DNA of 64,000 nucleotides from Patiriisocius_A hiemis (GCF_031846325.1 NZ_JAVRHZ010000002.1:1-64000), one strand, 5' to 3'; shown: positions 36,089 through 45,519, counted from the stretch's first letter. The notes: generated by a model from the sequence alone, not told the origin. Program-made: numbers and translations.

Positions 36089-37024
36089 TTATTCTATAAG
36101 CTGAGAGATTATATTAATATTATTGGGAAGTCTACCTACGTTTTGAAGTTTTAGCGACGCTAATTTTAATGCAATACTTAGGCATTCTTCTAGAGACTTC
36201 TTCTTTAAATATGAAAATAGAAAGCCAGACCAAAAAGCATCACCAGCACCAGTAGTATCCATAACTTTTTTTATTTTTATTGCAGACATTTTTATTACTG
36301 GCTTGCCTTTTTGAGACAACTCAACGCCCTTTTTACCTAAGGTTAGACAAACGATATCTACTCCATTTTCATGGAAAAAAGAAAAAAGTTCATTCTTACT
36401 GAAGTTATTTCCAAAAAGCCTCTCAGAATCATCATCACTTATTTTAACTAGTGGGTTATACGAACAATATTCTTTCAAGACAGTAATTGCCTCATCTCTA
36501 TCATTCCATATTTTTTCAGAAAAATTAACATCAATGCTTAATTTACAGCTTGCATTATATGCTTCTTCTGCTTTTTTAAGAATTGTTTTCTGTGCTGGTT
36601 TTTTACTCAACGCGAAGCAAGTAGTATGAAAAATTGATGAGCTTCTTAGGGTTTCTGAAGTTATTTGTTCTTCATTTATTAAAAAGTCTGAGGTTCTATA
36701 AGGTAAAAATTCTGGAGTTTGAGAAGACCTTGAAACAAATATAATGCTAGTTGGTTGTTCACATTTACAGATACTTGACGTATCTACTCCTAACTCATCT
36801 AACCTTTCAAAAACGTATTCTCCAAAACCATCTTTGCCTACTGCGGCAACCAATTTTGATTTTAATCCAAGCCTTGCAGAGTTCATAACCACATTTGCAG
36901 GAGAACCTCCTAAATATCTATGGTAATCTCTAGTTTGATTTATAAATACATCCTGCTGGTGTCCTATAAAATCTATTAGCACTTCTCCTACACATAGTAT
37001 GTCTATTGATTTCGAAAAAGTCAT
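36089..37024 (-). CDS. PfkB family sugar kinase, probably fructokinase
   Basis: This 311-residue ribokinase-fold enzyme should phosphorylate a sugar with ATP. Family signatures are the N-terminal 'RYLGGSPANVVMNSARLGL' and the C-terminal 'DTTGAGDAFWSGFLFSYL' with the catalytic Asp in 'GAGD' (about residues 250-262). Its resemblance to fructokinases, and the invertase-like and sucrose-type transporter genes beside it, favour fructose as substrate; this is inference. The ATG overlaps the stop of the glycosidase gene by one base (TAATG), showing tight coupling. Confidence 0.87.
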   Translation of the reverse strand: MTFSKSIDILCVGEVLIDFIGHQQDVFINQTRDYHRYLGGSPANVVMNSARLGLKSKLVAAVGKDGFGEYVFERLDELGVDTSSICKCEQPTSIIFVSRSSQTPEFLPYRTSDFLINEEQITSETLRSSSIFHTTCFALSKKPAQKTILKKAEEAYNASCKLSIDVNFSEKIWNDRDEAITVLKEYCSYNPLVKISDDDSERLFGNNFSKNELFSFFHENGVDIVCLTLGKKGVELSQKGKPVIKMSAIKIKKVMDTTGAGDAFWSGFLFSYLKKKSLEECLSIALKLASLKLQNVGRLPNNINIISQLIE

Positions 37025-38193
37025 TACAACAAAAGTTTTTTTCCGTTTATATATTGTTCAAGTAGTATTTCTCCAGCTGCACTCCAAGTGCATTTTTTAA
37101 CACCGTTAGGGATTTGAAGTTTAGTATCAAAGTTCTCGTAAAAACCATAATTTTCAATTCTGTTGAGCTTTTTAATGTACTTTAATACATCTACAGCTAT
37201 ATCCATATCATAATCTATTAAAGCAATCCCATAAAAACTATTAACCATTTGCCAAGTTCCTCCATTATGAAATTGAAAGGGCATGTTTCTAAACTCATAT
37301 TTACAATTATTTTTAAGTTGTTCCCAATCTATACTCTCTGTATCTATTGGTTCCCAAAAGGCGGGAAGTAATTGTAGAGGCAAACTTTTTCTTAAATTCT
37401 CTGTGTACTTTAAAATCTTTTTTCTGAAAGAAGACTTATCAATATCTAAAAGTAAAGCCAAAGAGTTGCCAAAAGCATCAAACATATTTTGATATCCAGA
37501 GGGGTTAATTGATGCAGCAAAGTATTTTGAATTTTTAAGATCCTTGTATGCTTTAGGGTGATACGACTCTTTTATATTTCCAGACTTATAATTGTCCAAA
37601 ATTTTATTTGAAATGATTTCTATTTTCTCTATATATTGTTTTTCTGGATAAAAGGCAACATAGCATCTTAATGCCCAAAGCCTCAATATTTGATCATACA
37701 GTATATGCCCTTCTGTGATATACTCATCTGCCCAATTTCCAGATTTAGGAACATATAACAGATGGTTGTTATTAAACTCCCAACAATCTAACAACCTGAA
37801 ACATTTTTCAATATTAGGTTTAAATTGTTCAATAAAAGAAGTGTCATTTTGAAGTTTAGCGTAATTACAAACACCAATAATAAACCAAGAAACTGTATCT
37901 ACTCTTCCGGCAAGACCACCAAAACTTATCTCTGTTTTATTTTCTTTGAAATGAACGTTAGATGGTATATGACCTAAATCATGTTGATTTTCAGCTAAGG
38001 AAATTAAGGTCTTTTTAAAAGTTTCAATTAATTTTTTATCCCCATCAAGTAAAGCAGCAAGTCCAGTTATAACACCATCTCTAGCCCATATTCTTTTATA
38101 GTTAGAAACTTCATTAGCACTTGCCAAAAAACCTTTAGGAGAACTAGCTTCTAAAAGCAAATTTTTTGCTTTTACATAGGAAATATCACTCAT
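37024..38193 (-). CDS. (alpha/alpha)6-barrel glycosidase-like protein, invertase or debranching-enzyme type
   Basis: This 389-residue cytoplasmic protein has no signal peptide. It resembles six-hairpin glycosidases such as GH100 neutral invertases and amylo-1,6-glucosidase-like proteins: 'SNYKRIWARDGVITGLAALLD' near residue 30, 'GGLAGRVDTVSWFIIGVCNY', 'SGNWADEYITEGHILYDQIL' (about 151-170) and a C-terminal 'CTWSAAGEILLEQY'. Acidic residues in the 'ARDG' and 'WADE' segments are the best candidates for catalysis. Position between an MFS sugar transporter and a fructokinase-like gene favours hydrolysis of sucrose or a related fructoside inside the cell. Automated pipelines may label it a glycogen debranching protein. 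Confidence 0.75.
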   Translation of the reverse strand: MSDISYVKAKNLLLEASSPKGFLASANEVSNYKRIWARDGVITGLAALLDGDKKLIETFKKTLISLAENQHDLGHIPSNVHFKENKTEISFGGLAGRVDTVSWFIIGVCNYAKLQNDTSFIEQFKPNIEKCFRLLDCWEFNNNHLLYVPKSGNWADEYITEGHILYDQILRLWALRCYVAFYPEKQYIEKIEIISNKILDNYKSGNIKESYHPKAYKDLKNSKYFAASINPSGYQNMFDAFGNSLALLLDIDKSSFRKKILKYTENLRKSLPLQLLPAFWEPIDTESIDWEQLKNNCKYEFRNMPFQFHNGGTWQMVNSFYGIALIDYDMDIAVDVLKYIKKLNRIENYGFYENFDTKLQIPNGVKKCTWSAAGEILLEQYINGKKLLL

Positions 38194-38200
38194 AGAATAC

Positions 38201-39505
38201 TTATGAAGTTGTTTTTTTACTAGTCTTAATTAAAAGGGTACAAATTGTGGCAATAATTAATAATACCCCTGCAAATGTTATAGCATTTCTTGGGTCATTA
38301 TTTAAAAAATGCTTTAAAATAAAACCAAAAGATAATGTTTGAATTATCATTGGTATAACAATCATCATATTAATTATTCCCATATATACACCATAGCGTT
38401 CTTTAGGAATATCTGAAACAACCATTAAATAAGGAATACCCATCATACTTGCCCAACCAATTCCAAATCCAGAAATAGCAAAGAACAACAAATTCTTATT
38501 TTCTATATGCGGAAAGGCTAAAAACCCTATTGCTGCAATTATCAAACAAAACGCGTGTACTTTTTTAGGGCTATATTTTTTTGCAAAACCAACCAATGCA
38601 AAGGCTACTAAAAAAGTAACTACATTGTACCAGCCATTTACTAGGCCTGTCCAACCAACCGCTTCGCTATATGCCTCTGGATTACTTAATGGTGTTGCAT
38701 TCCAAACAGAAAGCGCCACACTTTTTGAGGAGTTTTGCCAATAGCAAAACAAAGCGTACCATTGAAATAAATAAACTAATGCTAATTGCCACATAACTCT
38801 AGGCATGTCTTTTATTGCCGAAAATATTTCAATTAGCGGGCCCAAAACACTTCGCTTTTCGCTTTTAAGTTTTGCTAACTCTTCTGGTGTTGGTGGTATT
38901 TCTTTTGTTTTACTATTACTCCACAAAACCGTTCCAATAGAAAAAGCAGCTCCTAAGAAAAAAGAAGCGTAAATCCATCTTGGCAAAGAGCCTGTAGTTC
39001 CTATAAATATTAATGGAAAAATAAATATTGATAAATTTGCCAATACCTGCCCTAAACCAGTAAAAAAGCTTTGCATTTGAAAACCTAATGGTTGTTGTTC
39101 ACCATCTAACTTATCTGCAATTACAGCTCTGTAAGGCTCCATAGCAGTATTATTACCTACATCAAGAATCCAAAGTAAACCTGCTGCCATCCATAAAGAA
39201 CTGCTAAATGGAAACATGAGCAAAGCTAAACTGCATAAAATTGCACCTACTAAAAAATAGGGCTTACGTCTACCAAACCTTGGACTCCATGTTTTATCAC
39301 TCATAGCTCCAATAACAGGTTGTACTAGTAAGCCTGTTACTGGCCCTGCCAAATGTAATATAGGAATTGCGTCTGGTGTAGCTCCTAAAAAATCATAGAT
39401 TGGTGTAACTGCGCTTTGTTGCAACCCAAAACTATATTGAATTCCAAAAAATCCAACATTCATATTCAGTATTTGCCAAAAACTTAACTTTGGTTTTTTC
39501 ATCAT
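38201..39505 (-). CDS. SLC45-type MFS sugar transporter
   Basis: This 434-residue inner-membrane protein has 12 predicted helices and resembles the SLC45/sucrose:H+ symporter branch ('LHLAGPVTGLLVQPVIGAMSDKTWSPRFGRRKPY'-type start, split over residues 45-80, and 'AMEPYRAVIADKL'). The RxGRRxP loop after helix 2 is a strong family mark. It would carry an intact di- or oligosaccharide from periplasm to cytoplasm by proton symport. A seven-base gap separates it from the glycosidase gene. A terminator lies between it and the receptor gene upstream. Confidence 0.88.
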   Translation of the reverse strand: MMKKPKLSFWQILNMNVGFFGIQYSFGLQQSAVTPIYDFLGATPDAIPILHLAGPVTGLLVQPVIGAMSDKTWSPRFGRRKPYFLVGAILCSLALLMFPFSSSLWMAAGLLWILDVGNNTAMEPYRAVIADKLDGEQQPLGFQMQSFFTGLGQVLANLSIFIFPLIFIGTTGSLPRWIYASFFLGAAFSIGTVLWSNSKTKEIPPTPEELAKLKSEKRSVLGPLIEIFSAIKDMPRVMWQLALVYLFQWYALFCYWQNSSKSVALSVWNATPLSNPEAYSEAVGWTGLVNGWYNVVTFLVAFALVGFAKKYSPKKVHAFCLIIAAIGFLAFPHIENKNLLFFAISGFGIGWASMMGIPYLMVVSDIPKERYGVYMGIINMMIVIPMIIQTLSFGFILKHFLNNDPRNAITFAGVLLIIATICTLLIKTSKKTTS

Positions 39506-39550
39506 TTTAAAGTCTAATGTTATACTAGTCTAGTATGGTGCATAAGCGAA

Positions 39551-39591
39551 AAATAAAAAGAGCCAATAATAAAATTAACTATTGACTCTTT
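39551..39591 (-). terminator. Terminator or attenuator between the receptor and transporter genes
   Basis: A 12-base stem (39557-39568 with 39580-39591, one G-T pair) and an 11-base loop are followed on the minus strand by TTTTATTT. It would reduce transcription of the transporter, glycosidase and kinase relative to the receptor. Confidence 0.7.
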
Positions 39592-39647
39592 ATAACTAAC
39601 AAAACAATCTAATAAAAAATTCTATATTAATATGATTCTAAGATATA

Positions 39648-42281
39648 TTAAAATTTATAATTCAACCCTAATGAGATTGAACGACCTGGTACGGGTCTAA
39701 CTCTTAAAAAGTTTGTTTGTCCTTCAACAATGCTTCCTTCTTCAGACTCTGTAATACCTAAAGAATCAAATACATTATTTGCAGATAAATTTGCAGATAA
39801 ATTATTTGTTACTTCAACACTAACAAAGCTATTTACAATTACAAATCCAGGTAAAACTAACATATTAGAATCTTGAGCGAATGCTTTAGATTGACCAATA
39901 AAGCTTAACCCAACACTATGTTGCTTGCTATTTCCAAAAACATAAGTAGGTATAAAGTTGTAAATAAAATCTGGCTGCCTTCTAGGGGTATTCCCTTCAT
40001 TATCACCACTATCTATTTCAGCTTTAGTATAAGTAATACCTCCTCTTAAGTTTAAGTCGTTTATAGTATAAGTACCTTCTAATTCGACACCAAAAGACTT
40101 ATAATCATTTTCAATTATACTTTGAGTTGTTGCCTCAAAACCTCCTTCTTCTATAGTCTTAGCATAAAATAAAGTTGCATAAAGAGCTCCTCTATCAAAA
40201 CCTCTTTTATAACCCAGTTCTGCTTGATTAATGAAATCTAATGCATTAATTTGATCTCCATCTAGGTAGTTTAATCCTGCAAAAAGGATACGGTCTGCTT
40301 TTGCAGAGGCGCCTCTACTGTATCTTGCAAAGACTGCTTCATTATCTTGTAATTTGTAATTTGCACCTAAAGAATACGAAACATAATCATAATCATAATC
40401 TACAGTTGTTGGATTAGCGCGGTCTATAGCTTGAGCCGTTTGCTCTGGATAAGAAATAACACCATCGTTGTTTATATCTGTAGATGAAGTAACAGGTCCA
40501 GCAAAAGACCCATCTACTTTTCCGTTGTCAAAACGAATACTAGCATTAAAGTTTAAATTCTCTGTAGCATCAATAGACACATCTGCATAAGGTGCAGATA
40601 CATTGTAATTTGTATCATATCCTCTTTGACAACAGTTTCCAAATAACGCTGCTCCATACCCTATTAAACCATTAACAGACAATGGATTTCCTGCAGCATC
40701 AAAACCATTAATTAAACGAGCCTTATCTCCAGAAGCTTCTAATAAGTAAGAATTCCATAACCAAGACATAGATACGTTTTGGTAAGATTTAAAAAATCCT
40801 AGAGTAACATCAATATTATCAAACGATTTAGACAGCCTAAGGTCATTCATAAAGTTGTTAAAGTTATTTAGCTCTGTGTCAAAAAGTACAGTTGGAGCTA
40901 AAATTGCACTTCCTGGAACAGGAGAACCATCATTTGCATAAGTAAGAGATGAATATCCATTATCTGTAGCAAAATCACCTGCTAAGAAATCATTTGCTGT
41001 TACAACTGATGCTGGGAAAGGAGAATTAAAACCTCCTTTATTGAAGGAGAATCTCCCATTGTTTTTAATTTTCCAACCTTCAGATGGCTCAAACATAAAC
41101 TCTACTCCTACTGAAGTTGAAACAGGGTTCATTCCATCTGCCACGTTAGATCTTCTTAACTCCCCACTTTCACCTAACCCAACACTTTGAGATAAGAAAG
41201 GTGTGTGTAATGTTTGCGAATTAGCATCAAAATTAGGAAGGTCTTCAAAATCAGGATCATCATTTGTTCCTGTTACTTGTATTGGGTTTGGTAGGTAAGC
41301 AATAGCCTTATCATTTAGGTATTTTCCATAAAGCCTAACATATCCCTTATCAAACTCTTTAGTTAAATTAAATTTAAACTGTCCTCCTTTATTAGCAGTA
41401 TAACCAGCATCTCTTATGCCTTCTCCAACTCTAAAAAAACCACCCATATGAAAATAAAATCCATCACCTATTGGAGCACCATATTCAAAATCTGTTCTAA
41501 ATGTATTATAATCAACTCCAAAAGATGTTCCCAAAGAGCCACCTTCTTTTTTTCCTGTTTTACTTATTAAATTTATTATTGCGCCAGGAGAGTTTGATGA
41601 TAATGTAGAGGCAGATCCACCACGAATTGCTTCAATTCTAGCAATATTAGAATCATATCTAGTAAAAATATCTGCTGTAGCAAAAGCTATATCACCAAAT
41701 AATAGTACAGGCAGTCCATCCTCTTGAAGTTGCACATATTTTGAACCTCCAGAAGATACTGGCACACCTCTAACTGCAATATTTGAATTCCCTTCTCCAC
41801 CAGAAGACTCAGATCTTATACCTGGTATTGTTCTAAAAATTTCTGCAGTAGTTCTGGGTGCAGATTTTTCAATATTCTCTGGCTTTATAGTAGTAACAGA
41901 CACACTAGACTCAATTTTTGACCTTGGATTAGCAACACCCGTTAATAGTATTTGATCTAAAGACTCTGCATCTTCAGACATTGAAAAATTTACTGTAACA
42001 TCTTGTCCACTAACTGTTACACTTTGAGAAAAGTTTGAGAAACCTATAAATGTTGCAGATAACGCATATGTTCCATCTGGTACATTTTGAATTTGATAGT
42101 TCCCATCAAAGTCTGAAACAGCTCCATAGGTAGTGCCGTCTAAAACTACATTAACTCCAGAAAGTGGAATCCCACTCTCATCATTAATTTTCCCTGAAAT
42201 TGTAGATTGTGCAAATCCACTAGCAGTAACTAAAAATAGCATCAAAAATAAAATGCTAACATTTCTTTTAAATAAATTCAT
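39648..42281 (-). CDS. TonB-dependent receptor with carboxypeptidase-regulatory-like domain
   Basis: This 877-residue outer-membrane transporter has a signal peptide (ending 'TASGFAQ'), an N-terminal CarboxypepD_reg-like beta-sandwich (about residues 26-110, 'ISGKINDESGIPLSGVNVVL'), a plug domain ('TTAEIFRTIPGIRSESSGG', 'NIAVRGVP') and a 22-strand barrel ending 'GRSISLGLNYKF'. It is shorter than SusC proteins and no susD gene follows, so it is not a classical SusCD pair. Beside a LacI regulator and a sugar transporter it resembles the arrangement of the Xanthomonas sucrose receptor SuxA. The substrate is inferred, not shown. Confidence 0.9.
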   Translation of the reverse strand: MNLFKRNVSILFLMLFLVTASGFAQSTISGKINDESGIPLSGVNVVLDGTTYGAVSDFDGNYQIQNVPDGTYALSATFIGFSNFSQSVTVSGQDVTVNFSMSEDAESLDQILLTGVANPRSKIESSVSVTTIKPENIEKSAPRTTAEIFRTIPGIRSESSGGEGNSNIAVRGVPVSSGGSKYVQLQEDGLPVLLFGDIAFATADIFTRYDSNIARIEAIRGGSASTLSSNSPGAIINLISKTGKKEGGSLGTSFGVDYNTFRTDFEYGAPIGDGFYFHMGGFFRVGEGIRDAGYTANKGGQFKFNLTKEFDKGYVRLYGKYLNDKAIAYLPNPIQVTGTNDDPDFEDLPNFDANSQTLHTPFLSQSVGLGESGELRRSNVADGMNPVSTSVGVEFMFEPSEGWKIKNNGRFSFNKGGFNSPFPASVVTANDFLAGDFATDNGYSSLTYANDGSPVPGSAILAPTVLFDTELNNFNNFMNDLRLSKSFDNIDVTLGFFKSYQNVSMSWLWNSYLLEASGDKARLINGFDAAGNPLSVNGLIGYGAALFGNCCQRGYDTNYNVSAPYADVSIDATENLNFNASIRFDNGKVDGSFAGPVTSSTDINNDGVISYPEQTAQAIDRANPTTVDYDYDYVSYSLGANYKLQDNEAVFARYSRGASAKADRILFAGLNYLDGDQINALDFINQAELGYKRGFDRGALYATLFYAKTIEEGGFEATTQSIIENDYKSFGVELEGTYTINDLNLRGGITYTKAEIDSGDNEGNTPRRQPDFIYNFIPTYVFGNSKQHSVGLSFIGQSKAFAQDSNMLVLPGFVIVNSFVSVEVTNNLSANLSANNVFDSLGITESEEGSIVEGQTNFLRVRPVPGRSISLGLNYKF

Positions 42282-42370
42282 GTTGGTCTTATTTTTAGAA
42301 TATGATTATTATTCTGGTTAATTTTTGACAATTTACATTGAGAATCAAAAAAAAATTATGTTTTTTTTAA

Positions 42371-42405
42371 CGAAAACGTTTTCGATTTAATCGAAAACGT
42401 TTTCG
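42371..42405. promoter_or_regulatory. Twin LacI-type operators between the receptor and regulator genes
   Basis: The perfect 14-base palindrome CGAAAACGTTTTCG occurs twice, at 42371-42384 and 42392-42405, with centres 21 bases apart (two helical turns) and the central CG typical of LacI-family operators. It lies 37 bases before the lacI start and 90 bases before the receptor start, so one regulator could control both directions. Confidence 0.85.
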
Positions 42406-42442
42406 TAGATTTAAATTTTAACATTTAAAAGGTTTATTCTAT

Positions 42443-43465
42443 ATGAAACCAGTCACACTCAGGCAAATAGCAGAGATTTTAAACATATCTATCACTACTG
42501 TTTCAAAAGCTCTAAAGGACTATCCAGACGTAAGTAAAAAAACAAAAAGACTTGTAAAAGAGACTGCAAAAACATTAAACTACAAGCCTAATTCTTTTGC
42601 CGTAAACCTTAGAACTAGAGAATCTAAAACTATAGGATTAATAATTCCTGAAGTTGTTCACCATTTTTTTTCTAGTGTTATTAAAGGAATTATTTCACAA
42701 GCAGAAAAAAATGGGTATATGGTAATCATTCTCCAGTCTAATGAATCTTTTGAACTTGAAAAAAAACAAATTGATTTGTTACTGAGGAAACAAGTTGATG
42801 GAATACTTATATCACTTGCAAATTCAACGGTACGTTATGAGCATCTTAACGAGGTGCTTGACCAAAATAAGCCTATTGTAATGTTTGACAAAATTGCAAA
42901 ACTTGTTAATTGTTCAAAGGTTATCATTAATGATCGTAAAGCTGCATATTTAGCCACACAACATTTAATTGACATTGGATGTAAAAGAATTGCTCATTTT
43001 AGAGGTCCACTATTACCTCAAAATTCAATAGATAGATTTTTAGGCTATAAAAAGGCTTTGGAGGATAATAATTTAATATATGACTCATCACTTGTATATG
43101 TATGTAACGACATGAGTTTTGATGAGGGAAAAAATTTTGCTAAGCAATTAATAGAAGAGCATAGTAACGTTGATGGTCTATTTATAAATACAGATTTAGT
43201 TGCAGTAGGAGCAATTTCTGAATTTAACAAAAGAGGTGTCATAGTACCAAAAGATATTGCCATAGTTGGATTTAGTAATTGGTTTATGTCATCTGTAATA
43301 TCTCCTTCGTTAACTACAATTGATCAACCGGGTTATAAAATGGGTAAAAAAGCATTTAAACTTCTTTACAAAGAAATAAAGAATAAAAAAGAAAATATTG
43401 AAGTAAAGTATAAAAAAGTAGAGCTCCCTGTACAACTGATTAAAAGAGAGAGCACAGCTTTTTAA
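42443..43465 (+). CDS. LacI family transcriptional regulator of the sugar locus
   Basis: This 340-residue regulator has an N-terminal helix-turn-helix (residues 3-50, 'TLRQIAEILNISITTVSKAL'), the hinge helix around 'YKPNSFAVNLRT', and a periplasmic-binding-protein-like effector domain (about 60-335, with 'TIGLIIPEVVHHFFSSVIKG' and 'DIAIVGFSNWFMSSVISPSL'). The effector is probably the imported sugar or its phosphate. It is transcribed divergently from the receptor gene, with two strong operators between them, so it probably represses both the locus and itself. It meets queG tail to tail four bases away. Confidence 0.95.
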   Translation: MKPVTLRQIAEILNISITTVSKALKDYPDVSKKTKRLVKETAKTLNYKPNSFAVNLRTRESKTIGLIIPEVVHHFFSSVIKGIISQAEKNGYMVIILQSNESFELEKKQIDLLLRKQVDGILISLANSTVRYEHLNEVLDQNKPIVMFDKIAKLVNCSKVIINDRKAAYLATQHLIDIGCKRIAHFRGPLLPQNSIDRFLGYKKALEDNNLIYDSSLVYVCNDMSFDEGKNFAKQLIEEHSNVDGLFINTDLVAVGAISEFNKRGVIVPKDIAIVGFSNWFMSSVISPSLTTIDQPGYKMGKKAFKLLYKEIKNKKENIEVKYKKVELPVQLIKRESTAF

Positions 43466-43469
43466 TTTT

Positions 43470-44387
43470 CTATTTTAAAAACTTAATGTTTCTTGTTAGC
43501 CCAGAAAATTTAGTTCGTTTTACAGCACTTTTCTTAAAAATTTCTGCAAACACTTCTTCGGTTATTTCTTCCCAATCTTTTTTGGACATTTCTAATAGCT
43601 TGGGATTAGGATTAAACAAAGGCTCCTTATGCGATGTGCTAAAACGATTCCACGGACATACATCTTGACACACATCACAACCAAACATCCAGTCGTCAAA
43701 CTGTCCTTTTACTTGAGTAGGTATTGCATCTTTTAACTCTATTGTGAAGTAACTAATACATTTGCTACCATCTACGACATAGGGCTCTACAATGGCTTGT
43801 GTTGGACAAGCATCTATACAGGCGGTACAAGCACCACAATGGTCTGTGACAGGAGTATCGTATTCTAATTCGAGATCGATAATAAGTTCTGCTATAAAGT
43901 AAAAAGAACCTACTTGCTTAGTTAACAAGTTGCTGTGTTTACCCATCCATCCTAACCCACTCTTTGCAGCCCAAGCTTTGTCTAAAACGGGCGCAGAATC
44001 TACAAAAGCACGACCATGAACATTACCAATCTCTTCTTGTATATAATTGAGTAAGTTTTTTAATTTGTCTTTAATAACAAAGTGGTAGTCTGTACCATAG
44101 GCATATTTGGAGATTTTGTAGCTGTCATTTCTTTGTTCTTCTGTAGGGAAGTAGTTAAGTAATAAAGAAACCACACTCTTTGATCCTTCAACTAGTTTTG
44201 TGGGGTCTAGGCGTTTGTCAAAATGATTTTCCATGTAGCTCATCTCTCCATGCATATTTTTATTGAGCCATTTTTCTAGCCTAGGAGCTTCTTCTTCAAG
44301 AAAATCTGCTTTACTAATACCACAAGACAAAAAACCCAAGCGGTTAGCTTCGGTTTTAATGAGCTGAGTGTTTTTTGATTTATTCAC
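43470..44387 (-). CDS. queG: Epoxyqueuosine reductase
   Basis: This 305-residue cobalamin-dependent enzyme catalyses the last step of queuosine synthesis, reducing epoxyqueuosine in tRNA. The two [4Fe-4S] clusters are visible: 'CGACTACIDACPTQAI' (about residues 183-198) and 'CDVCQDVCPWNRF' (about 239-251). The N-terminal cobalamin-binding part includes 'ADFLEEEAPRLEKWLNKNMHG'. Length is a little shorter than the E. coli type because HEAT repeats are absent, which is normal in Bacteroidota. It follows ruvB by 40 bases and may share its transcript. Confidence 0.95.
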   Translation of the reverse strand: MNKSKNTQLIKTEANRLGFLSCGISKADFLEEEAPRLEKWLNKNMHGEMSYMENHFDKRLDPTKLVEGSKSVVSLLLNYFPTEEQRNDSYKISKYAYGTDYHFVIKDKLKNLLNYIQEEIGNVHGRAFVDSAPVLDKAWAAKSGLGWMGKHSNLLTKQVGSFYFIAELIIDLELEYDTPVTDHCGACTACIDACPTQAIVEPYVVDGSKCISYFTIELKDAIPTQVKGQFDDWMFGCDVCQDVCPWNRFSTSHKEPLFNPNPKLLEMSKKDWEEITEEVFAEIFKKSAVKRTKFSGLTRNIKFLK

Positions 44388-44427
44388 TTATCAAACTAAT
44401 AATAGAGTTAAATAATAAGCCTAAGGT

Positions 44428-45450
44428 TTAAAACAACCCACCTTGTGTTGGTCCTTTTAATTTGCCAAGATGCTTATATGCAGCTTCGGTTACTTCACGT
44501 CCTCTAGGCGTACGCATAATAAATCCTTGTTGAATCAAAAAAGGTTCGTAGACTTCTTCTATGGTTTCGGCACTTTCAGATACTGCAGTAGCAAGGGTTG
44601 TAATCCCAACTGGACCTCCTTTAAATTTTTCAATAATAGTAGTTAGTATCTTATTATCCATTTCATCTAAGCCATGAGCGTCTACATGTAACGCTTTTAA
44701 TGCAAACTTGGATATTTCAATATCAATTGTGCCGTCTCCTTTAATTTGAGCAAAGTCTCTAACACGTCTTAATAGTGCATTAGCGATTCGAGGTGTCCCT
44801 CTACTCCTACCAGCTATTTCTATAGCTGCCTCCATAGTAATAGGAACATCTAAAATAGAAGCACTACGCTGAACGATAGTTGTAAGTAACTGGGTAGTAT
44901 AATATTGAAGCCTTGAAGCAATTCCAAAACGAGCTCGCATAGGAGCTGTTAATAAACCAGAACGAGTAGTAGCTCCTACTAGTGTAAAAGGTGCAAGATT
45001 AATTTGGACAGTACGAGCATTTGGCCCAGATTCTATCATAATATCAATCTTATAATCTTCCATTGCAGAGTACAAATACTCTTCTACAATGGGGCTTAAC
45101 CTATGTATTTCATCAATAAATAGTACATCTCTTTCTTCAAGATTGGTTAGTAATCCAGCTAAATCTCCTGGTTTATCTAATACTGGTCCAGAGGTTACTT
45201 TAATGCCTACTGAAAGTTCGTTGGCAAGAATATGAGCTAATGTTGTTTTTCCTAATCCCGGAGGCCCATGAAACAACGTATGATCTAAGGCTTCTCCTCT
45301 TAAGTTTGCAGCTTGTACAAAAACTTGAAGATTTTCTAATGCTTGATCCTGCCCTGTAAAATCATCAAAAGTGAGAGGTCGTAATTTTTTCTCAATTTCA
45401 ATATCTTGAGGAGTTAAGTGTTCTTCGGAAGGGTCTAAATTTTCGTTCAT
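44428..45450 (-). CDS. ruvB: Holliday junction branch migration ATPase RuvB
   Basis: This 340-residue AAA+ motor drives branch migration on RuvA-bound junctions. Walker A is 'GPPGLGKTT' (about residues 64-72), Walker B 'LFIDEIHRLSP' (about 112-122), sensor 1 'GATTRSGLLTAPMRARFG', the arginine finger lies in the latter stretch, and the C-terminal winged helix includes 'QQGFIMRTPRGREVTEAAY'. A small hairpin directly precedes the start codon and a -7 element lies about 70 bases upstream. Confidence 0.97.
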   Translation of the reverse strand: MNENLDPSEEHLTPQDIEIEKKLRPLTFDDFTGQDQALENLQVFVQAANLRGEALDHTLFHGPPGLGKTTLAHILANELSVGIKVTSGPVLDKPGDLAGLLTNLEERDVLFIDEIHRLSPIVEEYLYSAMEDYKIDIMIESGPNARTVQINLAPFTLVGATTRSGLLTAPMRARFGIASRLQYYTTQLLTTIVQRSASILDVPITMEAAIEIAGRSRGTPRIANALLRRVRDFAQIKGDGTIDIEISKFALKALHVDAHGLDEMDNKILTTIIEKFKGGPVGITTLATAVSESAETIEEVYEPFLIQQGFIMRTPRGREVTEAAYKHLGKLKGPTQGGLF

Positions 45451-45455
45451 ATTAC

Positions 45456-45473
45456 TTCCTGCAAAAGCAGGAA
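45456..45473 (-). promoter_or_regulatory. Hairpin just upstream of the ruvB start codon
   Basis: A perfect seven-base stem (TTCCTGC 45456-45462 with GCAGGAA 45467-45473) and a four-base loop end five bases before the ruvB ATG, within the expected ribosome footprint. Its effect on translation is inference. Confidence 0.4.
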
Positions 45474-45519
45474 TTGAAATTAGTTTTCTGAAATCTTAAG
45501 AAATAATCTTCGGTAGTAT

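Noticed and set aside
42282..42370. Search for a -7 element driving the TonB-dependent receptor gene
   Set aside because: Only near matches (such as TAAATTGT) were found, so no promoter is listed although one must exist near the operators.
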